13,312 nt of DNA, from contig JAIRLF010000393.1 of assembly GCA_031259655.1 (NCBI GenBank), positions 1-13,312 of the forward strand. The letters run 5' to 3'. The notes under the pieces were generated by a model. It searched no databases and had not been told where the DNA came from. It saw only the letters and a list, made by a program, of their open reading frames with translations. Source of the stretch: Prevotellaceae bacterium (GTDB lineage Bacteria > Bacteroidota > Bacteroidia > Bacteroidales > UBA932). The translations under genes were made by a program, and so were the position numbers. Below, piece after piece: positions 1 to 6,899 of the stretch; within the stretch, counting starts at the first letter, position 1, and each line of letters starts with the position of its first letter.

Positions 1-188
1 CTAAGCAAATGTGATGTTAAATGCTTTGAGACAGATAACGTCACAGAAAAAATCGTCGTAACGAACTTGTAGGACGTTTTAAGTAATAATTTGTGATTCA
101 CAAACAGTAAACTTATAGACGTCAACTATTATTCGTTTATTTTGCTTATAACGTCCGGCTTACGATTTACATTGTATCGTTTTACCAA
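1..188. other. Intergenic end region with a short perfect palindrome
   Basis: No convincing gene is seen here. A plus-strand frame is open from base 1 to a TAG near base 72, but it is too short to judge; it could be the tail of something outside the window. The clearest structure is the perfect palindrome TTTGTGATTCACAAA at 90-104: 7-bp arms around a single base. It lies downstream of the DUF6261 gene. It may be a small operator-like site or chance, and its loop is too small for a good terminator. Confidence 0.4.
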
Positions 189-926
189 TTAATTTTGAGC
201 GCTGTCTTTTGTTTTCATTTTTCTCCCCGAAGATTGGGCGAGCTGATTTTTATAACGTTCGTTCACAGCGTTCAATTCGCTTATAAACGGAAGATATGCA
301 TCAACTCCATTTACCATCGCTAAGGCTTCAACCATGTTAAACAGCGAACGTAAAGCCTTATCGGTTTCCGAACGGGCAGTTACCATGCGAGTCGTTGGAC
401 GTTTTGCGGTTTCGCTGTAGCGTTTCAACATAAGCTGTTTAAACTCTTGATTCTCCAATCCGAGTTGTGTCAGCCAATCATTCAGCTCCAAAAGTTGCAC
501 ATCATCGGCATGATTGTCATTAAGTTCGCGTAAAAGGTCTTCGATAGCGGCGCTTTCCTCATCGAAAGTTTTCCCTGCGATATTTCCGTAATGTACGAAC
601 ACAATGTTAAGCCTTTCGGCAGCCTTACGTTTGTCGTAGTTAAAGTGATTAAGCGACGACTTAACCGAATCGAACGCTCCACGATAAGTCTTGTTACGTT
701 TACGGTCTGTGTCGCTGATTTCATCAGTATATTCACTCTTACGAATGATATCTAACAGACCTGTTTCAAGAACCAACGCACATTTATAATTCTCATATTG
801 CCGCCATATTCCCAATGCTTGCGGATTATGATTAACAATGAGACCGTCAATTGTCCCATTATACTCTACGTGAACTTCATTTCTCAGATGTTCAAACCTA
901 AATCTAACAATAAATCTTTTATTCAT
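189..926 (-). CDS. DUF6261-family protein of unknown function
   Basis: This encodes about 245 residues with no signal peptide or membrane segment, so it is probably cytoplasmic. I place it in the DUF6261 group, a Bacteroidota family of unknown function, from its overall look: an N-terminal FRFEHLRNEVH segment, a mostly helical middle rich in Glu, Leu and Arg, and a C-terminal stretch ending MVEALAMVNGVDAYLPFI followed by a helical N/E/R-rich tail. This is family memory, not a search result. The frame extends upstream to an ATG at 959, but the extra residues are only hydrophobic and lysine-rich, so the ATG at 926 (MNKRF) is the more natural start. Neither start has a clear Shine-Dalgarno sequence. 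The gene stands alone, separated from dnaE by a terminator and a 42-bp repeat array. I saw no TAnnTTTG promoter motif immediately upstream. Confidence 0.75.
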   Translation of the reverse strand: MNKRFIVRFRFEHLRNEVHVEYNGTIDGLIVNHNPQALGIWRQYENYKCALVLETGLLDIIRKSEYTDEISDTDRKRNKTYRGAFDSVKSSLNHFNYDKRKAAERLNIVFVHYGNIAGKTFDEESAAIEDLLRELNDNHADDVQLLELNDWLTQLGLENQEFKQLMLKRYSETAKRPTTRMVTARSETDKALRSLFNMVEALAMVNGVDAYLPFISELNAVNERYKNQLAQSSGRKMKTKDSAQN

Positions 927-1043
927 ATAATCTATTTTTTTAAGTATTAATATTAACATAAAATTTTCAATTCTATTTTTTTATAAATATAAAAAGTCCA
1001 AAAAATATTTGTGAGATATTTTCTACATATACGTCGAAAATTC

Positions 1044-1295
1044 AAACAAATCCCGATTCGGATTTTCAACAAATACCGCAATCCCAAACGAAACCTCGCG
1101 CGCGCTTCCGACAAATGTCGAAAGTCCAAACGAGACCTTGCGCGCGCTTCCGACAAATGTCGAAAGTCCAAACGAGGACTCGCGCGCATTTCCGACAAAT
1201 GTCGAAAGTCAAAACGAGACCTCGCGCGCACTTCCGACAAATGTCGAAAGCAAAAGGAGAAATTCCGTAAACATTTCCGTCGAATGTCTAAAATC
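1044..1295. repeat. Tandem array of 42-bp units with hairpin core
   Basis: Six consecutive 42-bp units can be laid out: 1044-1085 (degenerate), 1086-1127, 1128-1169, 1170-1211, 1212-1253 and 1254-1295 (degenerate). A further very decayed copy may precede 1044. The four central copies share an identical 19-base core, TTCCGACAAATGTCGAAAG, which folds on itself (CGACA/TGTCG with flanking pairs, one of them a wobble). Next to it lies an alternating CG tract (GCGCGC) that varies slightly between copies. The array is much more GC-rich than its flanks. Because 42 is a multiple of three and no stops occur, both strands stay open with 14-residue repeats: SKRDLARASDKCRK on plus and FRHLSEARARSRLD on minus. 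I treat these frames as by-products. There are no unique spacers, so it is not CRISPR. Confidence 0.9.
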
Positions 1296-1332
1296 CCATA
1301 TATAACATTTACCGTATTCATCTTTTCCGTCT

Positions 1333-1356
1333 AAAAACCGCCAATTATTTGGGCGC
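1333..1356 (-). terminator. Intrinsic terminator after dnaE
   Basis: Read on the minus strand, about 20 bases past the dnaE stop, the sequence CGCCCAA-ATAA-TTGGCG forms a short stem with one bulged C. It is followed by G and then five T residues. This is the usual form of a Rho-independent terminator. It would separate dnaE transcripts from the 42-bp repeat array further downstream. Confidence 0.6.
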
Positions 1357-1374
1357 AAAATTAATTAAAAGTTT

Positions 1375-4300
1375 TCAACTCACAAAATATTTCAGTTCAT
1401 TATTTTTTACAAAAGCAAGTATTTCGGGAGTAATTCCTATGCGATATTTCCGCGAAAACATATCTATGGAAATGTTTTTGTCGTTGTCGATAAACCTGAC
1501 GCGGAACTCGATTTTTCCCGAATTATTTTTCACTGTGCTTAACATTTCTTCCGCAAAAGCGGTCGATACATCGGCGACAGGTACATTTATTGTGAAATAT
1601 TTAAGGTTATCGCGGGCATTTCCGAGCAGGTTAATTTGCCGTATTTTCACTTCCAGTTCGTTTGCATTATTGTACCGTTCCTGAACGGTGGCTTTAATCA
1701 AGAGAAAGTGGCCTGTTTGCATGAATTTCATGAAGTTCTCGTAATCTTTACCAAACACTCTAAATTCGTATGTTCCGGTATAATCTTCGAGTGTAAATGT
1801 TCCCCAGGGTTTCCCGTTTTTGCTGATATTGTCGCGTGCAATAGTAACAAAACCGCAGAGTGTAAAATCGCGGTCTTTGAGAGACGCGAGGTTTTCCAAA
1901 TCGGATATCGAATGCGAGACAAGATTTTCAATCTCGAACTTATAATCGTCTAAGGGATGCGATGACAGGAACATACCTATCAATTCTTTTTCTCTTTTTA
2001 AGATTTCGATACGCGACCAACTCTCGACTAATGGAATTTCGGGCTTGGACACCTGCACTGCATTGTCGCCTATAAACAGCGAATTGACTTGCAACATTGT
2101 GTCGGCTTGCACTTTGCCTCCATATCGGATAAAAACGTCGAGCATAGATTCGCCTTTGGCATTTACAGCAGCCAATTGTTCGCGTTTAATGTTGAGGTTG
2201 TCGAAAGCGCCCGCCATTGCAAGCGATTCTATACTCCTCTTGTTAACCGCAGTGAGATTAACGCGTTCCACAAAATCGTAGATGTCTTTAAACGCTCCGC
2301 CTGTGTTGCGCATTGCGATAATGTTCTCTACTGCTCCGGAGCCAACGTTTTTAATCGCAGCAAGTCCAAAACGAATATCTCCTTTGGCATTAACCGTAAA
2401 TTTATGGTAGCTTTCGTTGACGTCGGGACCCAATACATTGATACCCATACGGCGACATTCGTCCATGAACTTCGTGATTTCAGAGATATTAGACAAGTTT
2501 CGGCTAAGAACAGCCGCCATATATTCTGCCGGATAGTGCGTTTTCAGATAAGCGGTTTGATACGCAACGTGCGAATAACATGTCGAATGCGATTTGTTAA
2601 ATGCATATTCGGCAAATGCTTCCCAATCGGTCCATATTTTCTCTAATTTCTTAATGTCGTGACCTTTCGATTTACCTCCTTCGATAAATTGTTCTTTCAT
2701 CTTGTCCATAACCGAGCGTTGTTTCTTCCCCATTGCCTTGCGCAACGAGTCGGCTTCGCCCTTAGTGAACCCCGCTAACGACTGTGACAAAAGCATCACC
2801 TGCTCCTGATATACCGTTATTCCATAAGTATCTTCGAGGTATTCCGCCTGTTCGGGTATATCGTAACTTATTGCAACTCTGCCGTGTTTTCGAGCGATAA
2901 AGTCCGGTATATATTCCATTGGACCCGGTCGGTATAGCGCATTCATTGCAATCAAGTCCTCAAACTTGTTAGGCTTTAATTGCTTCAACCATTTACGCAT
3001 ACCATCGGATTCGAATTGGAACGTTCCCACTGTTTCACCTTTGCTGTAAAGCTCGTAAGTTTTTTCGTCATCGAAAGGAATAGTGTCAATATCCAGGTTT
3101 ATATTGTGTCGCAACTTAATATTCTCTAATGCTTCTTTGATGATAGACAAAGTTTTTAGTCCTAAGAAGTCCATTTTTAACAGTCCGACATCTTCGACTT
3201 CCGAGCCCTCGTATTGAGTTACTCGAAATTCTTCATTTGTGTCCTTATCTTTTGAAGTACAGAGCGGAATGTATTGCATAAGTTCGTCTCGCCCTATGAT
3301 GATTCCGCAGGCGTGCACTCCTGTGTTCCGTACCGAACCTTCGAGGGCGCGCGCATATTTCAGTGTGCTTCTGATTAGTTCGTTATCCGAACGGAGTTCT
3401 CTTTCCAGTTCGGGAACGTCTTTGATTGCACTGTCGAAGTTCACTTTCGCTCCTTCGGGGACAAGCTTCGAAAGTCTGTCGGCTTCGGACAGCGGCAGTT
3501 CCTGAACCCTTGCTACGTCTTTTATCGCCGATTTGGCTGCCATAGTTCCGAATGTTACAATATGTGCAACTTTCTCTTTTCCATATTTTTTTTCTACATA
3601 CTTCAACACCTCAGCCCTGCCGTCGTCGTCGAAGTCAATATCAATATCGGGCATCGAGATACGGTCGGGATTAAGAAACCGTTCGAACAGCAGATTGTAT
3701 TTGATAGGGTTTATATCTGTTATACCCAAACAGTAAGCCACAGCCGAGCCTGCCGCCGAGCCTCTACCCGGTCCTACAGTAACTCCCATTTTTCGGGCTT
3801 CCGAAATGAAATCCTGCACGATAAGGAAATATCCCGGGAAACCCATATTTTTGATTGTATTAAGTTCGAAATCTATTCTTTCGATTAGTTCTGGACTTAT
3901 TTCGGCATACCGTTTTTTAGCTCCTTCGTAGGTTAGATGCCGCAAATAATCGTCGTCGTTGGAAAATTCTTCGGGAATAGGGAATAACGGCATGATAGCC
4001 TTACTGCTTATTGAATATTCTTCGACTTTGTCGACAATCTCTTCAGTATTTGCGATTGCTTCGGGTATATCGGCAAACAGTTCCTGCATTTCCGCCTGAG
4101 TTTTCAACCATTCCTGCTTAGTGTATCTCATCCTGTCGGTATCGACAAGTTTAGCTCCTGTGTTGATGCAAATAAGCCTGTCGTGCACATCTGCATCCTC
4201 TCTATGAACGAAGTGAACATCGTTGGTAGCAATGATTTTTATCCCCAATTTCTTTGACAACTCTATGATGCCCTTATTCGCAACAATCTGTTCCTGATAT

Positions 4301-4854
4301 ACGCGCATAGTGTAAGGGTCGTTGTTCGGGTGTCGTTGGACTTCGAGATAAAAATCGTCGCCAAACTGTTCTTTAAACTCTAAGGCGACACGTTCCGCGT
4401 CTTCCATATTGCCGGAACGAATCAGTTTCGGAATCTCTCCGCCGATACATGCCGACGAAACAATCAGCCCTTCTTTATATTGAAACAGGATTTCTTTATC
4501 GATTCGCGGACGCATATAGAAGCCTTCGATGAAACCTAACGAAACAAGTTTCATTAGGTTATGATATCCTGTTTTATTTTTTGCCAACAGGATAAGGTGT
4601 CTGCCGCTTTGGTCTTCTTTGCCGTTTTTGTCGAACCGGCTGTTGCGTGCAACGTAGACTTCGCAACCCACTATCGGTTTGATTTCAGCTTTCTTGGCTT
4701 CCTTTAGAAACTCTTTAACACCGTACATATTTCCATGGTCGGTGATAGCAAGCGCCTTCTGATTGTCGGCTTTTGCCGTAGCGAACAGGTCGGATATCAC
4801 CGAAGCTCCGTCCAATACGGAATATTGTGTGTGTACGTGTAAATGTGTAAACAT
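1375..4854 (-). CDS. dnaE: DNA polymerase III alpha subunit
   Basis: This is the catalytic subunit of the replicative DNA polymerase, 1159 residues, close to the 1160 of the E. coli protein. The N-terminal PHP domain (about 1-280) keeps all the usual metal-ligand positions: H6, H8, D15, H40, E65, H86, C136, D212 and H214. The polymerase core follows, with GPGRGSAAGS (361-370), catalytic aspartates D403 and D405 in PDIDIDFDD, and the third aspartate D562 in KMDFLGLKT. YRPGPM is at 641-646. A helix-hairpin-helix region follows near 800-850, and an OB fold at about 996-1075. QVNSLF at 922-927 matches a sliding-clamp binding motif. The C-terminal domain after the OB fold is only about 80 residues. 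The start MFTHLHVHT fits family alignments. A TAnnTTTG motif lies about 57 bases upstream and a terminator follows, so the gene is probably transcribed alone. Confidence 0.98.
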   Translation of the reverse strand: MFTHLHVHTQYSVLDGASVISDLFATAKADNQKALAITDHGNMYGVKEFLKEAKKAEIKPIVGCEVYVARNSRFDKNGKEDQSGRHLILLAKNKTGYHNLMKLVSLGFIEGFYMRPRIDKEILFQYKEGLIVSSACIGGEIPKLIRSGNMEDAERVALEFKEQFGDDFYLEVQRHPNNDPYTMRVYQEQIVANKGIIELSKKLGIKIIATNDVHFVHREDADVHDRLICINTGAKLVDTDRMRYTKQEWLKTQAEMQELFADIPEAIANTEEIVDKVEEYSISSKAIMPLFPIPEEFSNDDDYLRHLTYEGAKKRYAEISPELIERIDFELNTIKNMGFPGYFLIVQDFISEARKMGVTVGPGRGSAAGSAVAYCLGITDINPIKYNLLFERFLNPDRISMPDIDIDFDDDGRAEVLKYVEKKYGKEKVAHIVTFGTMAAKSAIKDVARVQELPLSEADRLSKLVPEGAKVNFDSAIKDVPELERELRSDNELIRSTLKYARALEGSVRNTGVHACGIIIGRDELMQYIPLCTSKDKDTNEEFRVTQYEGSEVEDVGLLKMDFLGLKTLSIIKEALENIKLRHNINLDIDTIPFDDEKTYELYSKGETVGTFQFESDGMRKWLKQLKPNKFEDLIAMNALYRPGPMEYIPDFIARKHGRVAISYDIPEQAEYLEDTYGITVYQEQVMLLSQSLAGFTKGEADSLRKAMGKKQRSVMDKMKEQFIEGGKSKGHDIKKLEKIWTDWEAFAEYAFNKSHSTCYSHVAYQTAYLKTHYPAEYMAAVLSRNLSNISEITKFMDECRRMGINVLGPDVNESYHKFTVNAKGDIRFGLAAIKNVGSGAVENIIAMRNTGGAFKDIYDFVERVNLTAVNKRSIESLAMAGAFDNLNIKREQLAAVNAKGESMLDVFIRYGGKVQADTMLQVNSLFIGDNAVQVSKPEIPLVESWSRIEILKREKELIGMFLSSHPLDDYKFEIENLVSHSISDLENLASLKDRDFTLCGFVTIARDNISKNGKPWGTFTLEDYTGTYEFRVFGKDYENFMKFMQTGHFLLIKATVQERYNNANELEVKIRQINLLGNARDNLKYFTINVPVADVSTAFAEEMLSTVKNNSGKIEFRVRFIDNDKNISIDMFSRKYRIGITPEILAFVKNNELKYFVS

Positions 4855-4910
4855 GTCTATTTTATTTAAATTACTTTATTAACAGTATATTATTATTATT
4901 TTTCAGATGT

Positions 4911-4918
4911 CAAAGATA
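4911..4918 (-). promoter_or_regulatory. Candidate dnaE promoter, -7 element
   Basis: On the minus strand these bases read TATCTTTG, an exact match to the Bacteroidota -7 consensus TAnnTTTG. A TTG at 4944-4942, 23 bases upstream, is a weak candidate for the -33 element. Transcription would start near 4904, giving a leader of about 50 bases before the dnaE ATG at 4854. Confidence 0.5.
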
Positions 4919-4981
4919 ATACTTTTTTGATAAATGATGAGCAATTACTCTCGCGGACTCGTCTATATATTTGAAGTATTG

Positions 4982-5035
4982 CGAAATGAGACTTCCGTAG
5001 ACATAATCAATAACCGTCGGGCAAGTCTCAGTTCG
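4982..5035. repeat. Long inverted repeat between apbE and dnaE
   Basis: The left arm (4982-4997, CGAAATGAGACTTCCG) and the right arm (5018-5035) are imperfect reverse complements built on a perfect 7-bp GAGACTT/AAGTCTC pair, with extra pairs on both sides. The loop is about 20 bases. Neither side carries a T-run, so it does not look like an intrinsic terminator. It may be a dispersed palindromic repeat or an RNA structure in the apbE trailer. Confidence 0.5.
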
Positions 5036-5109
5036 AAGATTTATATGCAGTTCTATGTTTGGAATTATGCGCGACGACCTTCATCCTGCATAGCCGGCAT
5101 ACATGTTTT

Positions 5110-6141
5110 TCAATTCACCGGTGAGATATTCGCAAAGTTTGCCGAGATATACTCTTTCATCTCCTCTCCTTCCGAATAAAGCAAAAACACAGCGACATCG
5201 GGATGTTGTTCCAGAAACTTTTTAGTTTTGTCCAATCCCATCACCATGAAAGCCGTAGCCAAAGCGTCGGCGGTTATACAGTCGTTAGCGATAACAGTGG
5301 CGCTCAAGACATTTTGCTTTGCCGACTTCCCTGTTTTAGGGTCGATAGTATGCGAATATTTTACTCCGTCTTCGATATAGAAACGTCTGTAATCGCCTGA
5401 GGTAGCGAGCGCCTTATTCGAAACATGCACTATTGCCTGTAACGACTGACCCGGAATCAGATTACCGTCGAACGGTTTGTCGATGCCCACTCGCCAATCT
5501 TTTCCTATACGGTTTTTACCTTTGAGAACAGTCTCGCCGCCAACTTCAACCATATAATCTTTTATTCCCTGACGTTCAATAAATCCGGCTACGATATCGG
5601 AACAATAACCCTTTGCTATGGCGTTAGCATTTATTATGACGTTTGGATTTGTTTTCACAATCTTACGCCCTTCGATACGGATTTTATCCATGCCGGTATA
5701 TTGTTTTAAACTGTCGAGCATTTCGGGGGTTACTTTCATTTTCGCCGTTTCGCCCCAGCCCCACACTTTGAAGAGCGGCGCCGCCGAAATATCAAATGCG
5801 CCGTCGGTCTGTTCGGTAATTTCGCATGCGCGGTTGAACATCCGGATAAAATAGTCGTCCAAAACAACATCTTCGTTTCTGTTCACTTTCGAGATGATTG
5901 AGTTTTCGCGATATAACGAAAGCGAGTTCTCGAACTCGGCGAAAAGATTCATCATCGAATCATGAAAGTCGCGCTTCTTCGCGTCCTTATATATGATTTT
6001 GAACGACGTCCCCAAAGCTAATCCCCGAATAGTAACATAATCGCCGCTAACCTCCATGTAATCCGGCAGAACGGATGACTGTTTACTTTTGCACGATGTC
6101 ATTATCGAAAGGATTATCATTAAACTAACTACATATTTCAT
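5110..6141 (-). CDS. apbE: FAD:protein FMN transferase, ApbE family lipoprotein
   Basis: ApbE enzymes take FMN from FAD and attach it to a threonine in target proteins such as NqrB, NqrC or RnfG, outside the cytoplasmic membrane and with Mg2+. The 343 residues begin with a lipoprotein signal (KYVVSLMIILSIMTSC, lipid-attachment Cys17), so the mature protein should be membrane-anchored. Family motifs are clear: GTSFKI near the start, INANAIAKGYCSD, VEVGGE, the signature SGDYRRFY...GVKYSHTIDPKTGK, and NDCITADALATAFMVMG, which carries the metal-binding Asp/Thr residues. The frame extends to a TTG at 6147, but the ATG at 6141 gives a standard lipoprotein start. It follows truA by 14 bases with no Shine-Dalgarno sequence and is the last gene of the run. 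No flavinylation target gene is in the window, so its substrate is unknown. Confidence 0.93.
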   Translation of the reverse strand: MKYVVSLMIILSIMTSCKSKQSSVLPDYMEVSGDYVTIRGLALGTSFKIIYKDAKKRDFHDSMMNLFAEFENSLSLYRENSIISKVNRNEDVVLDDYFIRMFNRACEITEQTDGAFDISAAPLFKVWGWGETAKMKVTPEMLDSLKQYTGMDKIRIEGRKIVKTNPNVIINANAIAKGYCSDIVAGFIERQGIKDYMVEVGGETVLKGKNRIGKDWRVGIDKPFDGNLIPGQSLQAIVHVSNKALATSGDYRRFYIEDGVKYSHTIDPKTGKSAKQNVLSATVIANDCITADALATAFMVMGLDKTKKFLEQHPDVAVFLLYSEGEEMKEYISANFANISPVN

Positions 6142-6155
6142 ACACAAACATTTTT

Positions 6156-6887
6156 TTAATCTCTATACAGGTTTTCCCATAAAAACAGACCTTGCGGCGG
6201 AGCCGATACACCCGCTTTACTTCTGTCTTTTGCGTCTATAATTCCTGTGAAATCAGACACTTTATTTCGCCCAATATCCAACATCGTACCAACAATAGCC
6301 CTGACCATATTCCTCAAAAACCGGTTTGCCGAAATCGTAAACACATAATTGTCGCCGGTTTGTGTCCACTCCGCTTCGAAAACGTTGCAGAAATTATCCG
6401 TTACATCCGTATGCAGCTTGCTGAAGCTCGTAAAATCTTTGTAGCCAGTCAACAGACTTGCTACCTCGTTCATACGGTTCAGGTCGAGACGGTAAGGGAC
6501 GAATGTGGAATACTCGTTCTTAAACGGGTCTTTCGAGGTATGGATGAAATACTTGTACGTTCGTTTCACGGCGTCGAACCGCGCATGGAAACCCTGATAT
6601 GTCTCGAATATATCGTTTACGGAAATATTTTTGGACAGGATTGTGTTCAACTTGAACTTCAGATAATCGAAATCGTCTATTATATTCACACAATCGAAAT
6701 GCGCGGTGAACTGCCTCGCATGTACGCCTGTGTCGGTTCGTCCACAACCTGTGGTTTCGATGTTTTCGCGCAAAATCACGCTTAAAGCCCGATTCAACTC
6801 TTCCTGTACGGTGAAAGCATTTTCCTGAATCTGCCATCCGTGATAATCAGTACCTTTAAAAGAAATATCGATTCTTATGCGCGTCAT
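6156..6887 (-). CDS. truA: tRNA pseudouridine(38-40) synthase TruA
   Basis: TruA converts uridines 38-40 in the tRNA anticodon arm to pseudouridine in the cytoplasm. The 243 residues begin with the typical MTRIRIDISFKGTDYHGWQ. The catalytic aspartate is D52 in GCGRTDTGVHA, the family signature. Further family features are the FHARFDAVKRTYKY segment and, near the C-terminus, NRFLRNMVRAIVGTMLDIG. Length is normal and nothing appears broken. It starts 12 bases after the Sel1-repeat gene stop and ends 14 bases before apbE, consistent with co-transcription. Its function has no obvious link to its neighbours, so the position probably reflects operon packing. Confidence 0.97.
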   Translation of the reverse strand: MTRIRIDISFKGTDYHGWQIQENAFTVQEELNRALSVILRENIETTGCGRTDTGVHARQFTAHFDCVNIIDDFDYLKFKLNTILSKNISVNDIFETYQGFHARFDAVKRTYKYFIHTSKDPFKNEYSTFVPYRLDLNRMNEVASLLTGYKDFTSFSKLHTDVTDNFCNVFEAEWTQTGDNYVFTISANRFLRNMVRAIVGTMLDIGRNKVSDFTGIIDAKDRSKAGVSAPPQGLFLWENLYRD

Positions 6888-6899
6888 TTCCGAGTGGTA

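Larger units (their letters stand above)
4910..5100 (-). pseudogene. Possible frameshifted small gene
   Basis: Between apbE and dnaE a minus-strand frame is open from just after a TGA at 5083-5081 down to a TGA at 4912-4910, but it has no ATG. An ATG at 5100 in another frame gives MPAMQDEGRR and then stops at a TAA at 5067-5065. The two frames would join if the GCGC at about 5068-5073 lost two bases, giving about 65 residues that include IDYVYGSLISQYF and IDESARVIAHHLSKKY. The composition looks protein-like, but I do not recognise a family. The plus strand is also open here, and an inverted repeat covers the middle. It could equally be non-coding repeat DNA, so this is a weak call. Confidence 0.22.

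Noticed and set aside
1044..1295. CRISPR array
   Set aside because: The units are contiguous 42-bp repeats with no unique spacers, and no cas gene is nearby.
953..1321. Minus-strand frame of about 122 residues with FRHLSEARARSRLD repeats as a protein gene
   Set aside because: It is created by the 42-bp tandem array, and the opposite strand is equally open. I saw no promoter or ribosome site, and the ends are low-complexity AT-rich sequence.
1011..1334. Plus-strand frame of 107 residues over the same array
   Set aside because: Same reason: it is a stop-free by-product of a 42-base period. It would also be the only plus-strand gene in the window.
4982..5035. Intrinsic terminator for apbE
   Set aside because: The inverted repeat is not followed by a T-run on either strand, and it begins about 75 bases after the stop.
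4934..5179. Plus-strand frame of 81 residues between dnaE and apbE
   Set aside because: It runs antisense into the end of apbE and covers the inverted repeat. I saw no promoter or recognisable domain.
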